36,705 bases of DNA from CALKGK01 sp964649515 (GTDB lineage Bacteria; Bacteroidota; Bacteroidia; Flavobacteriales_D; Sanyastnellaceae). Positions within the stretch are counted from its first letter, which is position 1. Each line of letters starts with the position of its first letter. Below, one piece after another: positions 1-9,346 of the stretch. The translations under genes were made by a program, and so were the position numbers. The stretch covers positions 1 through 36,705 of the forward strand of contig CAZYPV010000031.1 of NCBI GenBank assembly GCA_964649515.1, written 5' to 3'. The notes below the pieces were generated by a model, which ran no database searches, was not told where the DNA came from, and saw only the letters and a program-made list of their open reading frames with translations.

Positions 1-4
1 CCAC

Positions 5-256
5 TTGTCATCAACGCCGCAGCGCAGAACAGAAAAAATTGCTTTTTCATTTTTGTGTAGTATTAGTTTGCTTGCGCAAGTTATAAAAAACGAGAACACT
101 GCAATTTCAGTACCAATTTATTTGGCAGCTTTTATGAACTTGGGGAAAACTGATCCTTCCTTCTCCTCCTTCCATTTTGATCATACACCCATCATCAGTG
201 CACTAGAGCAAGGTTCGCTTCGTCAGCATTTGCCTTACAGCCAATTCGCCGAATGA
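5..256 (+). CDS. Doubtful small ORF, possibly a partial secreted peptide
   Basis: This 83-codon frame opens with TTG close to the left edge of the window, so it may be the tail of a longer gene or not a gene at all. A hydrophobic stretch ending in SLLAQ around residues 14-25 resembles the end of a Bacteroidota signal peptide, and the rest has no motif I recognise. It ends 51 bases before the next gene on the same strand. Nothing else in the first 307 bases looks coding. I recognise no family and keep it only because no competing frame explains the stretch. Confidence 0.25.
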   Translation: MSSTPQRRTEKIAFSFLCSISLLAQVIKNENTAISVPIYLAAFMNLGKTDPSFSSFHFDHTPIISALEQGSLRQHLPYSQFAE

Positions 257-307
257 CCTACAAACCTCGAATTAGAACACACGTAACAGCTAACAAACAA
301 TTTCACC

Positions 308-730
308 ATGTCTCTACGCACAAGAATTGCGGGCATTGCATTCATTTTTGCATTGTTCTGCCTCACCTCAGTGCTTCACGCACAAAACACCAGCTCACCC
401 AGTTCGAAGCTCATGGAAGCTTTTGACCAAGAATCCTTGGCATTAAAGAGCTCCGAAGACATCCAATGGATGAATTTCATTGCTGATCACGGTTTCTTCG
501 TTCAAAAACTTGAAGACAAAGGACAAGGTTTCCCCGACCTGCTCGAGCGATACCCCGAGCTGAATGTGGACAACATCAACCCGTTTCTCTTGGACATCAT
601 GCCGACTGACCGACACCAATATTTCCGCATTGGCGACACCGGTTATGTGGTGATCTTCTACTCCTTAGAACGCTTGAAAGTACTTCATGCACGAGCCCAG
701 ATACAGCAAAAAGCCACCCTCAACCCTTAA
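308..730 (+). CDS. Small secreted protein of unknown function, first gene of adhesin operon
   Basis: The 140-residue product starts with a clear signal peptide (basic start, hydrophobic residues 7-22, cleavage near SVLHAQ at 21-26), so it should be exported from the cytoplasm. The mature part of about 114 residues is acidic and mixed in composition, with no cysteines, no membrane segment and no sorting domain. The stop codon lies only 3 bases before the start of the giant surface protein, and a PorP/SprF gene follows that, so the three are very likely cotranscribed. The position suggests a periplasmic or surface accessory of the large protein or of its secretion. That role is inferred from context alone, because I do not recognise the family. 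Confidence 0.75.
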   Translation: MSLRTRIAGIAFIFALFCLTSVLHAQNTSSPSSKLMEAFDQESLALKSSEDIQWMNFIADHGFFVQKLEDKGQGFPDLLERYPELNVDNINPFLLDIMPTDRHQYFRIGDTGYVVIFYSLERLKVLHARAQIQQKATLNP

Positions 731-733
731 GCC

Positions 734-3700
734 ATGAAAAACACCATTCTATTTTTCGTCTTGTTCTTGAGCGCCCAAATGTGGTCACAAGAATACCCCA
801 TCGGAACCGCCTCCATTGTTGATTGTGGTGCGTTCTTGGTGGATGATGGCTATAGCTCTTCCGACTATTCTGCCAATCAAACTTCTGTTACAACGATTTG
901 TTCCGATGGCAGTGAGGCCAGTAACCTCATTAATCTTTATTTCACCGTGTTTGACCTCGGGAGTGGTGATGTAATGAACATTTACGATGGCAATTCAACA
1001 TCAGCTCCGCTTCTTGGATCTTACTCTGGGAATGAACTACAAAGCACTGATGTTACTGCGAGCAACGTGAACGGTTGCCTCACCGTTCAATTCATTGCAG
1101 ATGCGGACCTAAATGTAGGTAACTTCTCCGCGAGCATTTCTTGCGGTACGCCTTGTGTTAAACCATGGGCTATTGCTACCAGTTCTGAAGCCTCACCGAT
1201 CAAACTTTGCGTTGGTGAAACAATCTCCTTTGACGGAAGTACCAGTACTTTTGGTCCAGGAAACACTTTTGCAAGCGCTGTTTGGGATTTTGGTGATGGG
1301 AATACATCCACAGACTGGCCTTCTGCAAGCCATTCCTTTGATGAACCGGGAGGATATCCGATTCAATTGAGTATAACGGATGACAACGGCTGCACCAATG
1401 CCAATGTTATTGACCTCATCGCGTACGTTTCAACAACTCCACAAGTGAACATCACTTCCAGCACCAATAGCGAATGCTTAGGTACTGAAATCAATTTGTC
1501 TGCTGACGTTACCCCAACAACTTGGACCAACATTCCTCAAGCCGACTTTGGATCTGCACTCTGGGTTCCGGATGATCAGAGTGGCTGCTTCAACCATGAA
1601 CTCACCTTTTCTCATTTCACTCCAGGTGCACTGATTACCGATGTTAACCAAATTGAAAGCCTCTACCTCAATTTTGAACACACCTACATGGGCGATCTCG
1701 TGATCACCTACATCTGTCCGAATGGGCAATCCATCATTACCCATCAACAAGGAGGTGGAGGAACTTCATTGGGTCAGCCCGTGAATGGCACAGACGGAAC
1801 TCCTGGAACGGGGTGGGATTATTACTGGACACCTGATGCCACCAATGGAACATGGATTGCCAACGCCGGCGGCACCTTGCCCAGTGGCAGTTATGAATCA
1901 GTTCAATCCTTTAACAACCTCGTTGGGTGCCCATTGAACGGTACTTGGGAAATAGAAGTTTGCGATATGTGGAGTGCAGACGACGGATACATTTTTGATT
2001 GGCAAGTGAATATGGACCCGGCGCTCTATGCTGATGTCATCACCTTCACTCCAGAATTTGATATTTCTTGCGGAAATGGAGAATGGACAGGTGACGGAAT
2101 TGCATCGGCCCAAATTGACTGTTTCGATGTACTCATAGAAGGCGCAACGGCGGGAAGCAACAATTACACTTTCTCAGTGGTGGACAACTTCGGCTGCAGT
2201 TATGAAGAAGACATTACCGTGAACTACATCGTGGGGGGAACTTGTAACAACCCACCGACCCTTGTAAACGATAACTTCAACGTCAATGAAGACAGCATCA
2301 CTTCACTCAACGTGCTGCTCAATGATAGCGACAGTGATGTTGGTGATGCCATCGTTCCCGGAAGCGTTTCTATTGTATCGAACACCTCCAACGGCACATT
2401 GGTGGTGGGTGGAAACGGCATCATTAACTACACCCCAAACCCCAATTATTTTGGTCAGGATAGCTTCGAATATCAAGCTTGCGATACTAACGGAGCTTGC
2501 AGCAGTGCTACAGTAACCATTAATGTTGAAGAAGTGAACGATGCGCCAAGCGTTGTGAACGACTTTTTTGTAGTGGTGGAAGATCAAGTGACCAATTTGA
2601 ACATCCTCGCCAACGATGGTGATATGGACGGTAGCTTGGTACTTTCTAGCATTACCACAGCAAGTGGTCCGACCAATGGAAGCATTGTTCTTGAAGCAAA
2701 CGGAAGCATTACCTACACTCCTGCTCCCGGCTTCTTTGGCAATGACAGCTTTACTTACACCGTTTGCGACGACGGGTTACCCGAAATTTGTGACGCGGCT
2801 TTGGTTAGCATCACCGTTGCTCCAATTAACGACGCCCCTGAGGTGAACAACGATTTTATTTCGAGCAATGAAGACAACTCCGTGACCATCGATGTGTTGA
2901 ATAATGATAGCGACAGCGATGGAAATTTGCTTGCAGCAGGCATGAGCATCATCAGCGCACCCAGCAATGGAAACATCATCATCAACCCGAATGGAAGCAT
3001 CACCTACACCCCTAACCCCAACTATTTTGGAAACGACCTTTTTGTTTATGAAATCTGTGACGATGGTACCCCATTGCCCGCGGCTTGCGGACAAGCAGAA
3101 GTGCAAATTGAAGTACTCCCGGTAAACGACGCCCCCTTACTTGTAGACGATTTCGCTGACGTAAATGAAGACAGCAGCGTGATCATCAACATCCTTGATA
3201 ACGATTCCGACACTGAAGGAAATTTAGACCTTTCCTCACTCATCATCACCGATTTTCCTGTGAATGGGACTGCCGTGGTGAATGGTGATGGAAGCATTAC
3301 CTATACCCCTGCCCCTAACTTTCATGGCAACGACGCTTTCAACTATCAAATTTGCGATCTCGGTTCTCCCGTGCCCGTGATTTGTGTTGAAGCGGGCGTT
3401 GGCATCACCGTTCACCCGGTCAACGATCTTCCCAATGCCGAGGACGATTTCGCCTCCATGGATGAAGATGCAGGAAGCATCACCATCAACATCCTTTCCA
3501 ACGATTCGGACATTGACGGAAACCTTCTGGCTTCAGGAATAAGCATTACCGAGACGCCCGAAAATGGCGCTATCACCATCAACCCGAACGGTACATTAAC
3601 GTACACACCCAATGAACATTTTAACGGAGAAGAGATCATTGAATACCAGATTTGTGATGATGGAACTCCGCTTCCCGCTGCTTGCGACGAAGCTGAATTG

Positions 3701-6700
3701 ACCATTACGATTCAACCCGTGAACGACGCCCCGCTCGTGAACAACGATACCGCAATGGGAACGGAAGACCAACTCCTATTGATCGATGTTCTGGCCAACG
3801 ATAGTGATATCGAAGGGGAGTTGAACATCGCATCCATGATCATTACTTCTTTTCCAACAAATGGCGAAGTGCAAATCAACGCTGATGGAAGCATCACATA
3901 TGCCCCCTATCCCAACTTTAATGGGGCTGATAGCTTTCAATACCAAGTTTGCGATTCGGGGAGTCCGGCACCTGAAATTTGCGCTACGGCCAACGTCAAC
4001 ATCAGCATCGCTTCGGTGAATGACGCTCCTGTTGCCGATGACGAGTCTGCCGAAATGGACGAAGACGGAGGAAGCATTACCATTGATATTCTTGATGGTG
4101 ATAACGATATTGATGGAAATTTGATCTTAGACAACATCACTTTTCCAACACCTGCAAGTAACGGATCACTCCTTTCTAACGGAGACGGAACCGTGACTTA
4201 CACGCCCAACCCTGATTTCTTTGGAACGGAAATCATCGAATACCAAATTTGTGATGATGGAACTCCCCTACCTGGACTTTGCACCACGGGAATCATCACC
4301 ATCACCGTGAACCCGGTTAATGATGCTCCTGAATTGGTGGACGATAGTACCACTGCTTGGGAAGATCAACCCTTGGTGTTTGACATCTTGGCCAATGACT
4401 TCGATGTCGACGGTGAATTCGATCTAAGCACCTTAATCATCACCTCAAGTACCACGAATGGAACGCTCAACATCATGCCCGACGGAACGGTACTGTACAC
4501 ACCCAACCTCAACTTTAACGGTAACGATGCCTTTTCGTACAGCATTTGCGACAACGGAACACCCCTCCCCGGTTTGTGCGATGAAGCCAATGCGATCATT
4601 ACCGTAAATCCAGTAAATGATCCTCCAGTGGTTTTGGACGATGAAGCCTACACCATTGTAAATGCGCATGTGAACATCAATGTGCTTCAAAACGACAGCG
4701 ATCTGGAAGGCAACCTGTTGATACAGAGCATTTCCATCCTCACACCTCCTCAAAACGGAAGTGTAATGATCAATCAAGATGGCAGCATCACCTACGAACC
4801 GAACGAAGATTGGGACGGTTTCGATAGCTTTCAATACGAAGTGTGCGACGATGGGAATCCACTCCCCGGAGAATGCGCCAGCGCTTGGGTGAACATTGAA
4901 GTGGAAGACGTATTCCCCAACGTGAACGACGACATTTTGAGCACGAATGAAGATGCCGAGCTGGTACACAACATCTTCGGCAATGACAACGACCCCAATA
5001 ACAATTTGGACCTGAGCAGCTTCGAACTGCTTTCCAACCCAACCAATGGAACCATGAGCATTGATACGGACGGAACCATGACCTATCTCCCATTTGCTGA
5101 TTACCATGGAGTTGATCAATTTGAATACCAACTGTGTGATAGTGAAGGCTACTGCGATCAAGCCTTGGTTCAAATCACAATAGTTTCTGTAAATGACGGC
5201 ATCCTCGCTTTAGATGACCACAACATCACCCTCGAAGGCATGCCCTGTTCTGGAGATTTTCTGTGGAACGATAGCGACCCCGATGGAGACCAATTTGTGA
5301 TCAACACAGAAGCACTCACAGCACCATTGCACGGCTTGGTGAGCATTGACGACGATGGAAGCTATACCTATTTGCCCAATGCTGGATACGAAGGAAACGA
5401 CTCCTTCACCTATGAAATTTGTGACGACGCCCTTGATTTTATGTGTGCCACCGCAACGGTTTACATTGTTGTCGCTGAAAATGAATTTGGTGAAAATGGC
5501 GCACCCATTGCGCTTGACGACACCTTCGTATTGGAGTTGAATGGAAACGTACAAGGAAACGTATTGAACAATGATAGCGATCCTGAAGGAGACAACATGC
5601 AGCTCAACACCACACCATTATTAGCGCCCTTATATGGCTTTGTGAACTTGAACGAGAACGGGACCTTTACTTATAGTCCAGACCCCGGTTTTACAGGAGA
5701 AGATCATTTTGTGTATGAACTTTGTGACGGTGATGAAGCCTGTGCAAGTGCGAATGTTCGCCTCATTGTTCAGCCCGTTTTTGACCTTACTGATGAAAAC
5801 CTCCCTCCAGTAGCCAACGACGACCTCTTCACGGGAATCGAAGACGAAGTACTGACCATGGATTTGCTCTGTAACGACTTCGACTTGAACGCCAACATCG
5901 ATCCATCGAGCATCAACATCCTCACGGAAACATTGAACGGAACATTAAGCATGAACGAAGACGGAACCTTGAGCTACACCGCTTTTGAACCCGATTTTTT
6001 CGGGAATGATCAATTCATGTATGAAATCTGTGATGAAGGAAATCCCGCATTGTGCGCGCAAGCCATGGCATATATTTCCATCGTTGAGGCCAATGATCCA
6101 TTGACAGTTACTCACGCCAACCTCACCTTGAACAACGAAGATGTTTTTCAAGGAGCATCATTGGTAACCACCGAAGACACACCTTTGGAAATCTGTTTAA
6201 CCATCACTGATCCGGACGGAGATGGGATCGATTTTGACTTTTTCAACACCACCGCCATTTCAGGAACAGCAAGTGAAGGAATGAGTGAAGCAGATAGCTG
6301 TTTCACTTACACTCCAGGAGCCAACTTCAACGGTTTGGACGTGATGGACCTCGTAGTGTGTGATGACTACGGCTTGTGCCAAACCATTCAATTGCTCATT
6401 CAAGTGGACCCTGTCAACGATGCACCAACTGCAATGGACGATATTGCACTCACTGACGATAACAGCATCCTCATCATTGACGCCTTAGAGAACGATACCG
6501 ATGTGGACGAAGGAAACCTCATCAGCATTACAGAAGTGGGCGATGTGAGCAGTGGAGAAATCAGCATCAACCAAGCGGGATCACTCACCTACGTGCCAGA
6601 ACTTGGCTTCTGTGGAATAGTGAATGTTGCTTACACCATTTGTGATGATCAAGATCCGCAGCTTTGTGATGAAGCAACAGTGACGATTGAAGTCATTGCC

Positions 6701-7798
6701 TCAGACGACGACGAAGACGGTCTCTCTGATTTTTATGAAGGCATTGAACTCGATACGGACGGAGACGGCATCCTCGATTACTTGGACACTGATAGCGACA
6801 ATGACGGAATTTCTGATCACACCGAGGCGGGCTATGCTACTTTCGATTTGTGTAACATCATGAGTATTGACACCGATGGAGATGGCATTCCCAACTACCT
6901 CGACCTCGACAGTGATGGAGATGCCATTCCTGATTCGGTTGAAGGCAGTGCCGTTCCGCAAGACAGTGATTTGGACGGGACTCCAGATTACCTCGATTTG
7001 GACGCTGATGGTGATGGAATTCCAGACAGTATTGAAGCCGGAACGAATGGAAATCTCCCACTCGACGTGGATGGAGACGGCACCCCTGACTTCCTTGATT
7101 TGGACAGTGATGGCGACGGAATCCCTGATTACATCGAAGCAGGAAACAATCCTTCAGACCCCTTGGATACCGACGGCGATGGCACCTATGACTTCCGAGA
7201 TTTGGATGCGGATGGTGACGGAATTCCCGACGAGGTGGAAGCAGGAAAAGACCCGGACTCCCCGCTTGACACCGATGGAGACGGAGCACCCGATTATGTT
7301 GACCTCGATGCAGACAACGACGGAATAGGGGACCACATTGAAGCCGGTGAAGACCCTGAAAACCCCGTGGACACCGACGGCAATGGCACACCGAATTACC
7401 AGGATCTGGATTCCGACGGTGACGGCATGCCCGACAACCCGAACGATGTGGACAGCTACACCGCAGATTGTGATGAAGATGGATTGGTGAACATTCTCGA
7501 CCCCGATCCCTGCTTTGATCATGTTTCACCACCACAAGGATTCTCTCCAAATGGCGATGGTTATGGTGATACTTGGCACATCGAGCGTTTGGAAGACTTC
7601 CCAGATGCCTCCATTGTGATCTACAACCGCTATGGAAACATCGTTTACCAAGAAGCGCCCTTCAGTAACGATTGGAACGGTGAAGGAAACATTGGAATGG
7701 CCGGACAACTTCCCGGAGGAACCTACTTCTACATTCTGGATTTCGCAGCACTTGGAAAGACCGTTCAAGGATATGTTTACATCTCAAGAAACAACTAA
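734..7798 (+). CDS. Giant T9SS-exported surface protein with CUB, PKD, P-domain-like, cadherin-like and calcium-binding repeats
   Basis: This 2354-residue protein is probably exported by the type IX system and attached to the cell surface as an adhesin or filament-like protein. Domains in order: signal peptide (1-19); CUB-like region (about 29-137); PKD-like domain with WDFGDG (about 141-235); proprotein-convertase P-domain-like region (about 275-435); about 15 cadherin/Ig-like repeats of roughly 95-100 residues (about 505-1990); aspartate-rich DxDGDG repeats of the thrombospondin type 3 kind (about 1990-2258), expected to bind calcium; and a gliding-motility-type (type B, CHU_C) sorting domain (about 2265-2354) with GFSPNGDG and IYNRYG motifs. 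Most Ig-like repeats carry two cysteines (YxxCD, then C about 6-10 residues later), which suggests an internal disulfide in each. It sits 3 bases after a small secreted protein and 15 bases before a PorP/SprF gene. Adhesion is inferred; the ligand cannot be told. Confidence 0.93.
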   Translation: MKNTILFFVLFLSAQMWSQEYPIGTASIVDCGAFLVDDGYSSSDYSANQTSVTTICSDGSEASNLINLYFTVFDLGSGDVMNIYDGNSTSAPLLGSYSGNELQSTDVTASNVNGCLTVQFIADADLNVGNFSASISCGTPCVKPWAIATSSEASPIKLCVGETISFDGSTSTFGPGNTFASAVWDFGDGNTSTDWPSASHSFDEPGGYPIQLSITDDNGCTNANVIDLIAYVSTTPQVNITSSTNSECLGTEINLSADVTPTTWTNIPQADFGSALWVPDDQSGCFNHELTFSHFTPGALITDVNQIESLYLNFEHTYMGDLVITYICPNGQSIITHQQGGGGTSLGQPVNGTDGTPGTGWDYYWTPDATNGTWIANAGGTLPSGSYESVQSFNNLVGCPLNGTWEIEVCDMWSADDGYIFDWQVNMDPALYADVITFTPEFDISCGNGEWTGDGIASAQIDCFDVLIEGATAGSNNYTFSVVDNFGCSYEEDITVNYIVGGTCNNPPTLVNDNFNVNEDSITSLNVLLNDSDSDVGDAIVPGSVSIVSNTSNGTLVVGGNGIINYTPNPNYFGQDSFEYQACDTNGACSSATVTINVEEVNDAPSVVNDFFVVVEDQVTNLNILANDGDMDGSLVLSSITTASGPTNGSIVLEANGSITYTPAPGFFGNDSFTYTVCDDGLPEICDAALVSITVAPINDAPEVNNDFISSNEDNSVTIDVLNNDSDSDGNLLAAGMSIISAPSNGNIIINPNGSITYTPNPNYFGNDLFVYEICDDGTPLPAACGQAEVQIEVLPVNDAPLLVDDFADVNEDSSVIINILDNDSDTEGNLDLSSLIITDFPVNGTAVVNGDGSITYTPAPNFHGNDAFNYQICDLGSPVPVICVEAGVGITVHPVNDLPNAEDDFASMDEDAGSITINILSNDSDIDGNLLASGISITETPENGAITINPNGTLTYTPNEHFNGEEIIEYQICDDGTPLPAACDEAELTITIQPVNDAPLVNNDTAMGTEDQLLLIDVLANDSDIEGELNIASMIITSFPTNGEVQINADGSITYAPYPNFNGADSFQYQVCDSGSPAPEICATANVNISIASVNDAPVADDESAEMDEDGGSITIDILDGDNDIDGNLILDNITFPTPASNGSLLSNGDGTVTYTPNPDFFGTEIIEYQICDDGTPLPGLCTTGIITITVNPVNDAPELVDDSTTAWEDQPLVFDILANDFDVDGEFDLSTLIITSSTTNGTLNIMPDGTVLYTPNLNFNGNDAFSYSICDNGTPLPGLCDEANAIITVNPVNDPPVVLDDEAYTIVNAHVNINVLQNDSDLEGNLLIQSISILTPPQNGSVMINQDGSITYEPNEDWDGFDSFQYEVCDDGNPLPGECASAWVNIEVEDVFPNVNDDILSTNEDAELVHNIFGNDNDPNNNLDLSSFELLSNPTNGTMSIDTDGTMTYLPFADYHGVDQFEYQLCDSEGYCDQALVQITIVSVNDGILALDDHNITLEGMPCSGDFLWNDSDPDGDQFVINTEALTAPLHGLVSIDDDGSYTYLPNAGYEGNDSFTYEICDDALDFMCATATVYIVVAENEFGENGAPIALDDTFVLELNGNVQGNVLNNDSDPEGDNMQLNTTPLLAPLYGFVNLNENGTFTYSPDPGFTGEDHFVYELCDGDEACASANVRLIVQPVFDLTDENLPPVANDDLFTGIEDEVLTMDLLCNDFDLNANIDPSSINILTETLNGTLSMNEDGTLSYTAFEPDFFGNDQFMYEICDEGNPALCAQAMAYISIVEANDPLTVTHANLTLNNEDVFQGASLVTTEDTPLEICLTITDPDGDGIDFDFFNTTAISGTASEGMSEADSCFTYTPGANFNGLDVMDLVVCDDYGLCQTIQLLIQVDPVNDAPTAMDDIALTDDNSILIIDALENDTDVDEGNLISITEVGDVSSGEISINQAGSLTYVPELGFCGIVNVAYTICDDQDPQLCDEATVTIEVIASDDDEDGLSDFYEGIELDTDGDGILDYLDTDSDNDGISDHTEAGYATFDLCNIMSIDTDGDGIPNYLDLDSDGDAIPDSVEGSAVPQDSDLDGTPDYLDLDADGDGIPDSIEAGTNGNLPLDVDGDGTPDFLDLDSDGDGIPDYIEAGNNPSDPLDTDGDGTYDFRDLDADGDGIPDEVEAGKDPDSPLDTDGDGAPDYVDLDADNDGIGDHIEAGEDPENPVDTDGNGTPNYQDLDSDGDGMPDNPNDVDSYTADCDEDGLVNILDPDPCFDHVSPPQGFSPNGDGYGDTWHIERLEDFPDASIVIYNRYGNIVYQEAPFSNDWNGEGNIGMAGQLPGGTYFYILDFAALGKTVQGYVYISRNN
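2245..6697 (+). repeat. About 15 in-gene cadherin/Ig-like domain repeats
   Basis: These are coding repeats of roughly 290-300 bases. Each encodes a unit that begins near (V/N)NDAPxxxDD, passes through NDSDxDGNL and G(S/T)ITYTPxPNFxGxDxFxYxICDDGxPLP, and ends at xVNDAP. Units 3, 5 and 7 resemble one another more than their neighbours do, and so do units 4, 6 and 8. The unit near 6090-6420 is divergent. No direct DNA repeat long enough to suggest recent slippage was noticed by eye. Confidence 0.85.
6707..7507 (+). repeat. In-gene aspartate-rich calcium-binding repeats (thrombospondin type 3-like)
   Basis: This tract encodes repeated DxDGDGxPDxxDLDSDGDGIPDxxEAG units. The spacing of aspartates is that of type 3 thrombospondin calcium-binding loops. 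It forms a stiff, acidic stalk between the Ig-like repeats and the sorting domain. Long opposite-strand open frames here are by-products of the biased composition. Confidence 0.85.
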
Positions 7799-7813
7799 TT
7801 CAACTCAAAAGTT

Positions 7814-8746
7814 ATGACATCAATTTTAAAAACAAGCACCGTATTTTGCTTCTTGGCGGCATTGCTTTGGAGTGAAAACACAAGTGCACAGCAAGATCCG
7901 CTGTTCAGTCAATACTACTTCAATCCGCTCACCATCAACTCGGGATATGCCGGAGCTAGGAATTCGCTCAACGCTACGTTCATCGCAAGAGAACAATGGG
8001 TGGGAGTGGAAGGAAGGCCCAGAACACATTCCTTCAGCATGCACTCCCCTTTGCAAAACGAAAGCATTGCCTTTGGGTTCACCTTCATGAGAGATCAAGT
8101 GGGTCCGGTACAAAGCACCGTTGTAGCGGGAGACATTGCCTACCGATTCAAAGTGAGTAAAAAAGCCCGACTTGCCTTAGGTTTAAAAGGGGGAGTGAAC
8201 ATGTTTGCCGCAGAACTCAGTGAACTTGAAGGAACCGATCCCAACGATCTCAATTTTGCACAAAACCTACAAAACACGCCCCTCCCCAATTTCGGAGTGA
8301 GCGCCTATTGGTGGAGTGAGGAATTCTTCCTAGGACTCAGTGCACCTCGATTGATCGAAAACCAAATCACCTCGGGAACGGACATGATCCAAAATCAAGA
8401 AAAACGACACTTTTTCCTCATGGGTGGATATACCTTCCCTGTGAGCCGTGATGTAAAGTTTCAACCTACATTTCTCTCAAGATATGTAAGTGGGGCGCCG
8501 CTCAGCATGGACTTGAATGCCAACTTTTACATCCACGACTGGCTTTGGCTAGGAGCCTCTGCGCGCTTTGGTGATTCATTCGGTTTAATTGCCGCTTTTC
8601 GATTGAGCGACCAGTTTCGCGTGGGCTACTCCTTCGATTTCCAAACCAACCAACTCGTAAACTACACCACCGGATCCCATGAATTCATGATGAGCTACGA
8701 TATCCAATTTGGAAAAAACCGCCTGCGCTATCCTTGTTGGAATTGA
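7814..8746 (+). CDS. PorP/SprF-family type IX secretion-associated outer-membrane protein
   Basis: The 310-residue product has a signal peptide (about 1-25, ending TSAQ) followed by the family's typical opening QQDPLFSQYYFNPLTINSGYAG. The rest alternates short beta-strand-like segments with glycine turns, as expected for an outer-membrane barrel, with the usual GFTFMRDQVGP region near residues 88-98. PorP/SprF proteins are needed for surface display of particular T9SS cargo, and they are commonly encoded directly downstream of a large type B (CHU_C) cargo gene. That is the arrangement here, 15 bases after the giant protein, so this copy is probably dedicated to that cargo. The specific pairing is inferred from adjacency. 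Confidence 0.93.
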   Translation: MTSILKTSTVFCFLAALLWSENTSAQQDPLFSQYYFNPLTINSGYAGARNSLNATFIAREQWVGVEGRPRTHSFSMHSPLQNESIAFGFTFMRDQVGPVQSTVVAGDIAYRFKVSKKARLALGLKGGVNMFAAELSELEGTDPNDLNFAQNLQNTPLPNFGVSAYWWSEEFFLGLSAPRLIENQITSGTDMIQNQEKRHFFLMGGYTFPVSRDVKFQPTFLSRYVSGAPLSMDLNANFYIHDWLWLGASARFGDSFGLIAAFRLSDQFRVGYSFDFQTNQLVNYTTGSHEFMMSYDIQFGKNRLRYPCWN

Positions 8747-8839
8747 CTTTCCATTGAAGGCGTGTTTTTTACCACTGATGCAATTTCTTTTTGACAATTG
8801 ATGGGATTCCTCGTTCTTTCGTACCCTATATTTATCGGT

Positions 8840-9346
8840 ATGAATTTCGAGAACCCCATCGTTGATTTTGAGCAACTCCCTCAAGCACAAGAAATCGATT
8901 TTGAGTTGCTTCCCAAACGCTACTTGAGCTATCGAAGGCTTACTTTCTTCATTTTGCTCTTCTTTTTGTCGGGCATGTGGGTGGGGCCGCTCTTCGCGAA
9001 AGAATTCATCGCAGCCGCCATTACCGGAGGAATTTGGTTGACCCTCTTGCTTCTCATTTTTGTTTTTGAAAAAAAGCGTTATTCCAACAAAGGACTTGCA
9101 CTACGAGAGCACGACATCACCTACAAAGAAGGGGTTTTCTTTCAAAAAATGGTCACCATTCCCTTCAACCGCATTCAGCACAGTGAGATTTCTCGCGGAC
9201 CTCTTGAGCGCAAATTTCGCTTGTCCAGCTTGAAAATTTTCACCGCGGGAGGATCTCTCAGCGACCTCTCCATATCCGGTCTCGACCCAGAAAGGGCCAA
9301 AGAGCTCAAAGATTTCATTGCAAAATCTGTAGCCAAGCATGTCTGA
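8840..9346 (+). CDS. PH-domain-containing membrane protein, YdbS type
   Basis: This short membrane protein (about 168 residues) has two adjacent hydrophobic helices (about residues 33-75). A bacterial PH (bPH_2) domain follows, with the usual ITYKEGVFFQKMVTIPFNRIQH segment and a short basic/acidic tail. I chose the ATG at 8840 because MNFENPIVDFEQLP is the typical opening of this family. An in-frame ATG at 8801 would add a short hydrophobic extension and is less likely. The end overlaps the start of the next gene by 8 bases, so the two are translationally coupled. The biochemical role of YdbS/YdbT-type proteins is not established. Confidence 0.87.
   Translation: MNFENPIVDFEQLPQAQEIDFELLPKRYLSYRRLTFFILLFFLSGMWVGPLFAKEFIAAAITGGIWLTLLLLIFVFEKKRYSNKGLALREHDITYKEGVFFQKMVTIPFNRIQHSEISRGPLERKFRLSSLKIFTAGGSLSDLSISGLDPERAKELKDFIAKSVAKHV

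Noticed and set aside
71..80. Perfect palindrome CTTGCGCAAG as a possible operator
   Set aside because: It is a single 10-base copy with no second site or recognisable promoter, and could equally encode the end of a signal peptide.
4445..5173. 242-codon open frame on the minus strand inside the giant surface-protein gene
   Set aside because: It lies opposite the repeat-coding strand, where biased GAC/AAC codons rarely produce stops in reverse. It has no signal, domain or sensible composition.
6750..7440. Short regular DNA repeats that could be mistaken for a CRISPR or satellite array
   Set aside because: The periodicity is in-frame coding for calcium-binding repeats, copies are degenerate, and there are no unique spacers or cas genes.
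6858..7550. 230-codon minus-strand frame rich in Cys, Arg and His, and a 153-codon plus-strand frame in the same place
   Set aside because: Both are by-products of the DxDGDG repeat DNA. The composition is that of a shifted or reversed calcium-repeat region.
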